Assembly (NCBI GenBank): GCA_009602725.1
Contig: WELB01000278.1
Location: forward strand, 90,676 to 101,560
Length of the DNA: 10,885 bases
Direction: 5' to 3'
Source of the DNA: Spirogloea muscicola
Taxonomy: Eukaryota; Streptophyta; Zygnematophyceae; Spirogloeales; Spirogloeaceae
Position 1 is the first letter of the stretch; the number at the start of each line of letters is the position of its first letter. A model generated the notes under the pieces. It saw only the letters and a list, made by a program, of their open reading frames with translations, was not told where the DNA came from and did no database searches. Below are positions 1 to 10,885 of this stretch, one piece after another. Position numbers and translations under genes: made by a program.

Positions 1-2
1 GG

Positions 3-103
<101 letters not shown>

Positions 104-247
104 GCGTATCGGGCCGGGGGCGCGGCGAGCCAATGGCGGGCGCCCCGGCGGCTCGACGTGGCCCCGCGCCGCCGCCCCGCGGGCCCCTTCCTCGACGGCC
201 TGCCCACCCATCGGGGTGAGCCCCCCCTCTTCCCGTCAGGAAGGAAG

Positions 248-278
248 CAGCTCACAAGGCCGGCGCTCTCGCTCGCTC
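248..278 (+). repeat. CACAAGG/CTCGCTCG motif, copy 1
   Basis: This copy reads CAGCTCACAAGGCCGGCGCT followed by CTCGCTCGCTC. It is the first of three similar roughly 30-bp blocks in the 3' flank of GPI (also 1391-1420 and 1526-1551), all on the plus strand and each preceded by a region rich in CCC/GGG and GGAA or GGGA. Confidence 0.65.
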
Positions 279-304
279 TGCTGCTTGGCTTGCCTGCCAG
301 CTCT

Positions 305-465
305 GCCAGCAGGCAGGGGTTACTGAGTGATTTGCAGCTGCTTTCTTTCTTTGTGTGCTTTGCTTTCTTAGCGCTTCCTCTGGCCCCCCCCTTCTCGTAC
401 TTTGTTCATTCTTTTCTTGGGCTGGCTTTTCCAGCCCCTATCCTCAATGGGCGAGCCCTTCATCT
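305..465 (+). mobile_element. Solo 3' end of LINE family B
   Basis: This stretch matches the reverse complement of about 9295-9455 over roughly 150 bp with small indels. It begins with the last codons and stop of the ORF (GGGGTTACTGAGTGA at 317-331), continues through the T-rich tail and the block CTGGCCCC, and ends with the hairpin GGGCTGGCTTTTCCAGCCC (419-437) and TATCCTCAATGGGCGAGCCC (439-458). It is therefore a heavily 5'-truncated copy in plus orientation, on the far side of GPI from its relative. Open frames of 60-107 codons across it are not genes. Confidence 0.65.
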
Positions 466-479
466 GTGTGTGCTGACTT

Positions 480-518
480 AGCCAGCTCATTGCCCCATCG
501 ACCAGGACTCTTGCCAGG
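480..518 (+). repeat. 39-bp direct repeat, copy 1
   Basis: The sequence AGCCAGCTCATTGCCCCATC followed by GACCAGGACTCTTGCCAGG recurs at 653-690 with four substitutions or single-base gaps. The two copies are about 173 bp apart. The first abuts the end of the solo family B tail. Their function is unknown; they may mark a duplicated insertion target or another dispersed element. Confidence 0.7.
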
Positions 519-652
519 ACTATTTCGTGTATTTGAAACAAACGAAGGCCAAAGGCCAAGTACAAAGGCAAGCACATCTAAAGACCTACATAATCTACAG
601 CAAAGTGACCCGCTCAGTAACCACGGGTAGCCAGGATAGTGGTGCCCCCCTC

Positions 653-690
653 AGCCAACTCATTGCCCCGTTACCAGGACTCTTGTCAGG
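653..690 (+). repeat. 39-bp direct repeat, copy 2
   Basis: This copy reads AGCCAACTCATTGCCCCGTT then ACCAGGACTCTTGTCAGG and pairs with 480-518. Between the copies and up to about 828 I see no gene, only short chance frames. Confidence 0.7.
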
Positions 691-828
691 CTCGCCCTGG
701 TTGCTAAGGCCGTGATCAACTTTCCCGGCCCTTATTACCACCCCTGTCATCCCTTCTGCCACTGCTGCCCCACTCACCCCGCAGCTCCAGCAGTGGTCGT
801 TTGATGGGTCAACAAGGCCCCCTTATCT

Positions 829-910
829 TTGCGCTAGTTTCTGTCTGAACAATGTATTGGCTTGAATTGGCCTCGCTTTGATTTCATGCGCACCGCGCGC
901 CTTCTCTCTT
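829..910 (+). mobile_element. Short solo copy of family A tail
   Basis: The copy has TCTGAACAATGTATTGGCTT (844 onward), GAATTGGCCTCGCTTTGATT and CATGCGCACCGCGCGCC, the last third of the family A tail. It starts near GCGCTAGTTT, which matches GCACTAGCTT before the same block at 8838-8847. It is followed by the hairpin at 932-951 and, at 990-1014, by another isolated CATGCGCACCGCCCGCC piece. Confidence 0.55.
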
Positions 911-931
911 TGAACCTTTGTCAATTCTTTT

Positions 932-951
932 GGGCTGGCTTTTCGCAGCCC
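932..951 (+). repeat. GGGCTGG hairpin between family A tail pieces
   Basis: GGGCTGGCTTTTCGCAGCCC can fold into a 5-6 bp stem (GGGCTG/CAGCCC) with a pyrimidine-rich loop. It is followed by CTTGCCCCCATTGGG. It has the same design as the hairpins at 419-437, 9105-9124, 9166-9184, 9251-9270, 9326-9344 and 9888-9907. Confidence 0.7.
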
Positions 952-1033
952 TTGCCCCCATTGGGAGTACCACTTCTTCCTTTCTTTCTTCCATGCGCAC
1001 CGCCCGCCTTCTTCCCCGGCGGGACCCCCCCCC

Positions 1034-1090
1034 CAATGCTCTGAATTGGCCTCCCTTTCAATTCAAGCGCCCCACGCGCCTTTTCTCTCT
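1034..1090 (+). repeat. Fragment of family A tail
   Basis: The piece CTGAATTGGCCTCCCTTTCA followed by AAGCGCCCCACGCGCC matches the end of the family A tail (compare 1208-1250 and 8869-8908). It sits just upstream of the fuller copy, so the same block occurs about every 160-200 bp between 829 and 1255, all in plus orientation. This could be nested insertion or tandem growth of the tail. Confidence 0.5.
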
Positions 1091-1102
1091 TCTGTGCTCT
1101 TT

Positions 1103-1255
1103 TGTGCTCACCCGTGGGTACTAATTCCACCCTAGGCACCTTAGTTTAGGTCTCCATTAAGTAGCCTTGTTTAATTTGCCCTAGACTCTGCCAGAACAAT
1201 GTATCGGCTTGAATTGGCCTCCCTTTCAGTTCATGCGCCCCGCGCGCCTTCTCTT
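1103..1255 (+). mobile_element. Solo 3' tail of LINE family A, fullest copy
   Basis: This stretch aligns in order with 8763-8915: TGTGCTCACCCGTGGGTACT (1104 onward), CACCTTAGTTTAGG, a GTAGCC block, CCAGAACAATGTATCGGCTT (1191 onward), GAATTGGCCTCCCTTTCA and CATGCGCCCCGCGCGCCTTC. It is a second-location copy of the family A tail without the coding part, as expected for 5' truncation. It lies within the 3' flank of GPI, in the opposite orientation to that gene. Confidence 0.6.
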
Positions 1256-1390
1256 CTCTGCCTCTGTGCTTGGCCACTTTGGCCTTCGCTTGTCCCCAGT
1301 GAACGGAAATCACCCTTCGGCCGCGCCACTGCCGGGAGCTCCTCCCATCGCCCTCTACTGGAAGAGCCGTTCTTCTTGACGTTCAATGAC

Positions 1391-1420
1391 CAGGTCACAA
1401 GGGCGGCGCTCGCTCGCTCG
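1391..1420 (+). repeat. CACAAGG/CTCGCTCG motif, copy 2
   Basis: This copy reads CAGGTCACAAGGGCGGCGCT followed by CGCTCGCTCG. It is the second copy of the block, 20 bp before the C run at 1441-1461. Confidence 0.65.
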
Positions 1421-1525
1421 CGCCGCTCCCCTTCCCAGCGCCCCCCCCCCCCCCCCCCCCCGTCCTCCGCTACCCAACTATCGGCGCACCCCACAGCCGG
1501 GGGCTCCTTCTCAAGCAGCGGGAAC

Positions 1526-1551
1526 CAGCTGACAAGCGCGGCGCTCGCTCG
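1526..1551 (+). repeat. CACAAGG/CTCGCTCG motif, copy 3
   Basis: This copy reads CAGCTGACAAGCGCGGCGCT followed by CGCTCG. It is the third copy and lies only 17 bp beyond the GPI stop codon, so it falls in the probable 3' untranslated region of that transcript (as its reverse complement). Confidence 0.6.
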
Positions 1552-1567
1552 CCCCGCCTCGCCCCGC

Positions 1568-7446
<5,879 letters not shown>

Positions 7447-7662
7447 TGCCTGGTTGTGGGCGAGGCACCCGGTCGAGCAACGAGGATGGGGAGCAGTGCG
7501 ACGCGGAGGTAGGGAGGTGGGGGGGGTCGGTCGCCTACCATGGCCGCGAGTGGGGCGAGTGGGGCGGTGGTGCGGCGTCCCGGGCTCGGAGCAGCGGAGC
7601 GGCGCGACAAGTGGCGCGGTGGGGCCGTGGCGGGGCCGCCTCGCCGCCCAGTGTCGCGCCAC
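7447..7662 (-). other. GPI: Possible alternative N-terminal extension of GPI
   Basis: The frame of exon 1 stays open upstream of the ATG at 7446 as far as another ATG at 7662, adding 72 codons. The added peptide is rich in Arg, Pro, Thr, Ser and His and has only one acidic residue, a composition compatible with a chloroplast transit peptide but also with chance translation of GC-rich promoter DNA. An AG (CCCGCAG) inside exon 1, just upstream of the ACTGCGGCTCC stretch, could instead be an acceptor for an unseen leader exon. The sequence alone does not decide between these. Confidence 0.3.
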
Positions 7663-7749
7663 ACTCCTCGCTCACCGTCGTGCGCGGGCCTTTCCGGGCC
7701 CCTTGCTCGCTCCTCGTGGCCTGGCCTCCCACTGCCGCTGCCTCCGATC

Positions 7750-7797
7750 GGCACCTCCGTCCAAGAGCAGAGCCCTCTGCTCTTGGACGGGGGTGCC
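7750..7797. repeat. 48-nt near-perfect palindrome upstream of GPI
   Basis: Two 23-nt arms flank a 2-nt centre (CC at 7773-7774). The inner 16 bp of each arm (CCGTCCAAGAGCAGAG and its complement) match perfectly, and the extension to GGCACC/GGTGCC has one mismatch. It lies about 300 bp upstream of the chosen GPI start and about 70 bp before the LINE remnant on the other side. It may be a cruciform-forming repeat, a dimeric protein-binding site, the terminus of a small element or an assembly fold-back. No open frame explains it. Confidence 0.85.
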
Positions 7798-7869
7798 TTC
7801 CACCGCCGTCGCCCCCTGCGGAGCACCAGCCTCCTCTCTCTTCGCACGCACGCGGCGGACGAGCAGGCC

Positions 7870-8742
7870 GTCTATGAGCTTCAGGGGACTGCTCAAGGAC
7901 GATGGACGTGCTCTTACCTGGATCCGTTCCTCCATAACCTCCCCATGGGCGTCCGAGTGGCTGGCCGTTCTTCCGATGGACAAGTCCCTTCGGCTCTCCA
8001 GACGATCACTTTCGCACAGCACTGCATCATCACCTCGGCCTCCCCCCCCCCCCCCCCCCCCCCCCCCNCCCCCCCCCCCTTTGCTTGACATCCGCCAGTG
8101 CGAGTGTGGCCACATTGCTGTATATTAACATTGCTCTAGCTGCACACATGCTGAGGTGTGCTGAGGAGGGTAAGCGCATTGCCTCCCACGACCTAGTCAG
8201 AGTTGCTATGTTTGGCACTGTTCGCAAGGCGGGGTATCATCCAGCAATGGAGGTGTCGGGCATCATGCCAGTCTCCGACAGGCGCGGCAAGCCCTACGTG
8301 CGGCGTCTGGACGTGGTCGCCACCCCCCCGAGTGGTGGGCCTCGCCTGCTCCTGGGCATCGTACTAATTCACGCATGCAAAGCTGGAGCACCCACGTCAA
8401 TTGTGCCTGGCTGTTCGACATCCAGCGCAGAGTGCAAAAAGGAGAGGCATTGCAAGGACCACCCGGAGGAGACAACTTCTTCTATCCGTGCGCTATGGAT
8501 ATTCACAGTGGTTACGGTCTCAAATGGTCCTCCAGTCATCCAGCATCTGGCCCGGCTGGTTGAAGCACGTCGTCGCAATCGGGGGGGGCAGCTTGGGGCA
8601 CACCAGCATTCCGCAGGCATTAGTTGCACAAAATGCGGCAATCGCTTTGTCTGCAGCGTTCGCAAGCTCTGGCTGCTATCAGCGTGCTGGGCGCGTTCTA
8701 AGTCAGGCCACAGGCTTCTGTGGTGAAGCTTCGGCTCCCTAA
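7870..8742 (+). mobile_element. Decayed LINE-type ORF2 C-terminus (family A)
   Basis: Reading across shifting frames gives the motif order seen after the reverse transcriptase of many algal and plant LINE-like ORF2 proteins. First comes ASEWLAVLPMDKSLRLS, then DDHFRTALHHHLGLP in another frame, a C run, LDIRQCECGHIAVY, HMLRCAEEGKRIASHDLV, RRLDVVATPPSG, LLLGIVLIHACKAG, DNFFYPCAMDIHSGYG, and finally WLKHVVAIGGGSLG...NAAIALSAAFASSG ending at TAA 8740-8742. Cys-x-Cys with a later His-x3-Cys may be a zinc-binding knuckle. At least four frame changes and an N inside the C run break it, so it cannot make one protein as written. Its left edge is only an estimate. The reverse transcriptase domain itself is not in the window. 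Family assignment is by motif memory, not a search. Confidence 0.62.
8042..8079 (+). repeat. C run with an ambiguous base
   Basis: A run of C is interrupted only by an N at 8068, inside the LINE family A reading region. Its length is probably not reliable in the assembly. One of the frame changes in the LINE falls across it. Confidence 0.95.
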
Positions 8743-8915
8743 GTTAGTCTGTCGGATTTGCATGTGCTCACCCGTGGGCACTAACGGTAACTTAGCCACC
8801 TTAGCATAGGGCTTCATTCCATGTAGCCCCATTTTGTGCACTAGCTTTTGCCTGAACAGTGGATTGGCTTGGATTGGCCACCCTTTGATTTCATGCGCAC
8901 CGCGTGCCTCCTCTC
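8743..8915 (+). mobile_element. 3' tail of LINE family A
   Basis: The stretch directly follows the TAA of the LINE remnant. It contains TGTGCTCACCCGTGGGCACT (8764 onward), a CCACCTTAG block, CCTGAACAGTGGATTGGCTT (8851 onward), GGATTGGCCACCCTTTGATT and CATGCGCACCGCG. The same ordered blocks recur on the plus strand near the left end of the window, as expected for a 3' untranslated tail that is also present as 5'-truncated insertions. The right boundary is uncertain. Confidence 0.6.
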
Positions 8916-9104
8916 TGTTTCGAGCTGCTGCTGCCGTTTGGCACAGCCCTCGTCCCCCTTGAAAAAGCTGCTGCTTCTCCGCTCGTCCCTTCGTGGTCTG
9001 GCTTTCCAAGATCCTCGGCCCCTTGGAAGGAGGAGCTCGTCCCACAAGGGGCCCGGTGGCTGTGGATGGCCAGAAATTAAGCACAGCAGCAGCGAGGGGG
9101 CCGA

Positions 9105-9344
9105 GGGCTCTGAACAGCCAGCCCACAGAAGACCTGGCCCAGGATTGAAGAAACAGCTAGGCAATGGCTGTGAGAGGCCGGCCCAGAAGGAGGAATCTGA
9201 AAAGGACAGGGCAAGGTCGGAAGGGGCCAGCAAGAGCTGCTGGTCGCTGCGGGCTGCCTTGTCACAGCCCTTCCCGCCTGTGGCAGGCCTGCTTCTTTGA
9301 GAAAGGGCTCGCCCATTGAGGATATGGGCTGGAACAGCCAGCCC
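9105..9344. repeat. Cluster of four GGGCTG/CAGCCC hairpins
   Basis: Hairpins occur at 9105-9124 (GGGCTCTGAACAGCCAGCCC), 9166-9184 (GGCTGTGAGAGGCCGGCCC), 9251-9270 (GGGCTGCCTTGTCACAGCCC) and 9326-9344 (GGGCTGGAACAGCCAGCCC), spaced about 61-85 bp. Three read as the usual unit on the minus strand and the one at 9251 on the plus strand. The last belongs to the family B tail, so the others may be older tails. Together with 8916-9104 this makes a stretch without a gene; open frames of 140-190 codons across it are repetitive translations. Confidence 0.6.
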
Positions 9345-9433
9345 AAAAAAAGAGTGAGCAGAGTACAAGAATGGGGCCAGGCGAAGCACGAAGAAAGACA
9401 AGCACAAAAAGAAACAAAGCAGCTACGAGTCAC
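9295..9433 (-). mobile_element. 3' tail of LINE family B
   Basis: Downstream of the TGA on the minus strand there is a T-rich tail, a TGGCCCCATTCTTGTACT block, the hairpin GGGCTGGCTGTTCCAGCCC and then TATCCTCAATGGGCGAGCCC. The same order occurs in the other orientation at 305-465, which supports calling it the 3' tail of a dispersed element. The boundary near 9295 is set by the loss of similarity between the two copies. Confidence 0.6.
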
Positions 9434-9790
9434 TCAGTAACCCCTGCTAAACAGTCGCAGGTCAGAGATGCTAGGCTCCTGGAAGTGGGGTCCCTGGCCA
9501 GAGCCAGAGGCAGCAGCGAGGGCTCTGCCGGCACGCAGGTGCAGCGCACGGGCCATAGACCGCTGCAGCGAGACGGCCAAGCGCATTCGGTACACCTGCG
9601 CGAGCGACCCGGCTGCAGGAAAGTCCACCGGCTCCCCATGGAAGCGGCGGGCGATGGCGTGGCGGGCGAGCTGGTGGAGCAGCGGGAGCCACCGAGCACC
9701 CAACGCCCCATGGGTGTCGATAGCCAGCGGGAAGAACTCGTCTTCTGGCGGATGGTCAGCATATTTGAGCTCTTCTTTGGGTCTGCTGCT
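9434..9790 (-). mobile_element. LINE-type ORF2 C-terminal fragment (family B)
   Basis: An uninterrupted minus-strand frame of about 115 codons reads EELKYADHPPEDEFFPLAID, then THGALGARWLPLLHQLARHA, a region with FPAAGSLAQVYRMRLAVSLQ and RSMARALHLRAGRAL, and stops at TGA 9436-9434. The F-F-P-L-A-I-D-T-H-G core matches F-Y-P-C-A-M-D-I-H-S in family A, and both end with a G-S-L...Arg/Ala-rich helix, so the two are related but distinct. This is the extreme C-terminus of a LINE ORF2, 5'-truncated like most such insertions. No start codon or upstream domain is present, so it is a remnant, not a gene. Confidence 0.62.
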
Positions 9791-9887
9791 TCTTCGTGCT
9801 GGCTTGCTTTCACCTCCCTCTCATTGTCATGTCATGCGCACTGGCGCCTTGCTCTGCGAGCGAAGTAAGCTCATCCAAAGGGGGGGA

Positions 9888-9907
9888 GGGCTGTGAAAAA
9901 CCAGCCC
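9888..9907 (-). repeat. Isolated GGGCTGG hairpin
   Basis: On the minus strand this reads GGGCTGGTTTTTCACAGCCC followed by a C run and TTTGG, the same design as the other copies. It lies about 100 bp upstream of the family B LINE fragment, next to a CATGCGCAC piece at 9834-9842 like the one in family A tails. Confidence 0.65.
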
Positions 9908-10166
9908 GAGAAGAGGTCACAAGGTCCAAAGGGGCTGAAGAGCGCTGAAACAGACAAGCAAGCAAGTGCCGTGCAGGATGGTCATCCAGTAACCTTTTAG
10001 TTAGCAGCCGCAAGTTACGTAGTGTTCCCACGGCGGTCGGGGACGGGGTCGAGGTCGAGGTCATGCTGAGGTGTCGCGCGCTGAGTGGAAAAGACCCGGT
10101 TCACTGGAGGTCGCGCGCCGGTCATCCACCCCTCCACGACAGCGCACGTGAAGCGATGACGCGGCA

Positions 10167-10218
10167 CCCCGTTTGCCACTCTGGCCCCCCGTTTGACACC
10201 GTGGCTCGCCGTTTGCGG
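10167..10218 (+). repeat. 20-bp-period CCGTTTG repeat
   Basis: The pentamer GTTTG occurs at 10171, 10191 and 10211, an exact 20-bp period. The first two units are ACCCCGTTTGCCACTCTGGC and CCCCCGTTTGACACCGTGGC; the third begins TCGCCGTTTGCGGGG and then diverges. Two helical turns between units would place a protein on the same face of DNA, but no function is known. Confidence 0.75.
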
Positions 10219-10221
10219 GGG

Positions 10222-10263
10222 GAGCGCGTTCGTACCGGGGTAGACCCCCGGCACGAAACGCTC
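10222..10263. repeat. Imperfect long hairpin
   Basis: Left arm GAGCGCGTTCGTACCGGGG and right arm CCCCGGCACGAAACGCTC pair with one mismatch and small bulges around a TAGAC-like loop. It directly follows the 20-bp repeat. No coding region next to it makes a terminator or regulatory role testable here. Confidence 0.65.
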
Positions 10264-10591
10264 CTTTCGTAGGATGGCGGCGGAGCCAATCGACGGCTGC
10301 CACTACACGCGCGCCCCCGCGCCAAAATGTGTCGATTCGAAGTTCGATGAGGAGGGAGGAGGGAGGAAGGGAGGGGCTCCTCGCCTGCCTGCCCTCTCTG
10401 CGCACACTTCTCTCTGCGCTCCCCCCGCCTGTGCGCTCCCCCGCCTGGCTACCCTCCCCGGGCCGAGCTCCCCCGCGCAGCAACAGCAAGAGGCGGGGAA
10501 GCCATGGCGATGCGCCTGCCTTGGTGCTCGGGTGCAGGCGGGGACGACGACCTGGTCAGCTCGGGGTCATCTCCTCAACCCTCGCCCGGAG

Positions 10592-10635
10592 CATGACTCG
10601 GCACGCATGACTCGGCATGACTCGGCATGACTCGG
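10592..10635 (+). repeat. 10-bp tandem repeat CATGACTCGG
   Basis: Four perfect copies lie at 10592-10601, 10606-10615, 10616-10625 and 10626-10635, with a CACG insert after the first. A variant copy CATGACTTGG is at 10802-10811. The repeat leads directly into the larger duplication at 10625. Confidence 0.9.
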
Positions 10636-10885
10636 CACGCCCGCAAAGCTTGCAAATTGTCGACACAATGCGTGCAATAGTACCTGGAAGAGCGGCAGTG
10701 CTCTTTGCTTGAGTTCAGGAATCGGCGGTGCAATTGAACGCCGGTCCAGCCGCCTGCAAAATCCATCCAGCCACAAGTTGGCTCAGCAACGGACGGGCGG
10801 GCATGACTTGGCACGCTCGCAAAGCTTGCACACTGTCGACACAACGCGTGCAAACATACCTGGGAGAGCGGCAGTGCTGTTTGCT
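10625..10885. repeat. Direct duplication with 176-bp offset, cut by window end
   Basis: Positions 10625-10709 and 10801-10885 align without gaps at a fixed offset of 176 bp with about ten differences. Shared words are CGCAAAGCTTGCA, TGTCGACACAA, CGTGCAA, TACCTGG and AGAGCGGCAGTGCT. Only 85 bp of the second copy is visible. It is either the start of a satellite-like array with a 176-bp unit or a local duplication of an exon/intron segment. The bases between the copies (10710-10800) occur once in the window. Confidence 0.85.
10684..10753 (-). CDS. Possible internal exon of an unidentified minus-strand gene
   Basis: On the minus strand a TTTTGCAG acceptor ends at 10754 and a CAG/GTACTA donor begins at 10683, enclosing 70 nt that read RLDRRSIAPPIPELKQRALP then LFQ in one frame. 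A second CAG-like donor (CCCAG/GTATGT) lies at 10860/10859, inside the duplicated block, so the pieces would form two exons around a 106-nt intron, close to the intron sizes of GPI. The frames of the two pieces join only if the upstream exon ends in phase 2. I do not recognise the peptide. This is weak and depends wholly on splice-site appearance. Confidence 0.18.

Larger units (their letters stand above)
1256..1567. other. Probable GPI 3' untranslated region and flank
   Basis: There is no gene here beyond the GPI stop codon. It holds a 21-base C run (1441-1461) and two CGCTCG blocks. I looked for TGTAA, the usual chlorophyte polyadenylation signal, on the minus strand from 1567 to about 1100 and did not see one, so the transcript end is not located. 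Confidence 0.5.
9910..10590. other. Intergenic GC-rich stretch, no supported gene
   Basis: The stretch contains the 20-bp repeat and the hairpin described separately, a purine tract (about 10349-10377) and pyrimidine-rich sequence (about 10379-10470). An ATG at 10274 (MAAEPIDG...) opens a 118-codon plus-strand frame, but its composition is Pro/Ala/Ser/Arg low complexity with no family resemblance. A CCAAT sequence at 10286-10290 is noted without a known gene to serve. Confidence 0.5.

Noticed and set aside
158-481. Plus-strand frames with a hydrophobic stretch that resembles a membrane segment
   Set aside because: The hydrophobic part is the translated T-rich tail of the solo family B copy.
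7750-8080. CRISPR array or bacterial mobile system
   Set aside because: There are no regularly spaced repeats with unique spacers; the repeat structures are a single palindrome and a homopolymer.
8841-9407. A 188-codon minus-strand open frame
   Set aside because: It is a translation of hairpin repeats and LINE tails, with repeated Phe/Gly/Leu/Pro words from GGGCTGGC units.
10274-10630. A 118-codon frame starting MAAEPIDG
   Set aside because: There is a reasonable ATG context but no conserved domain; the rest is low-complexity and runs into the 10-bp tandem repeat.
10592-10635. CATGACTC repeats as binding sites for a bZIP (GCN4/AP-1 type) factor
   Set aside because: TGACTC matches the core of such sites, but the perfect tandem array and lack of a nearby recognised gene make simple-repeat expansion the better reading.

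Overview
The window looks like nuclear DNA of a eukaryote, most likely a green alga (Chlorophyta). The evidence is one housekeeping gene cut into 24 short exons with short GT-AG introns, an encoded enzyme closest to the plant cytosolic type of glucose-6-phosphate isomerase, and GC-rich flanks full of decayed retrotransposon ends, hairpin repeats and homopolymer runs. I do not name a species. The bacterial layout of dense ORFs is absent: nearly all long open frames here are chance frames in GC-rich DNA.

Layout. Positions 1-1567: a 97-base poly-A run, then a repeat-dense flank with a solo 3' end of retrotransposon family B (about 305-465), a 39-bp direct repeat, several solo 3' ends of family A (about 829-1255), three copies of a CACAAGG/CGCTCGCTCG motif and a C run. 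Positions 1568-7446, minus strand: a complete glucose-6-phosphate isomerase gene. All 24 exons join in one frame to 608 codons plus stop, all 23 introns are GT-AG, and the active-site motifs are present. An open R/P/T/S-rich frame extends 72 codons further upstream (to 7662) and could be an alternative, plastid-targeting N-terminus. Positions 7447-7870: the 5' flank of the gene, with a 48-nt near-perfect palindrome.

Positions 7870-8742, plus strand: a decayed C-terminal part of a LINE-type ORF2 (family A), broken by several frameshifts and a C run containing an N, followed by its 3' tail (8743-8915). Positions 8920-9300: a field of GGGCTGG...CAGCCC hairpins. Positions 9434-9790, minus strand: a second, related LINE ORF2 C-terminus (family B) with its 3' tail at 9295-9433. 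Solo copies of both tails lie beyond the other end of the isomerase gene. Positions 9800-10885: no confident gene. This stretch has a hairpin, a 20-bp-period repeat, a 10-bp tandem repeat and the start of a 176-bp-offset duplication running off the window, which may contain minus-strand exon/intron boundaries.

Overall this is a single conserved central-carbon gene embedded in retrotransposon debris. I see no operon, CRISPR array, defence system, rRNA or tRNA. The most interesting points are the N-terminal ambiguity of the isomerase, the paired LINE tails flanking it in inverted and direct orientation, the hairpin family and the right-edge duplication.
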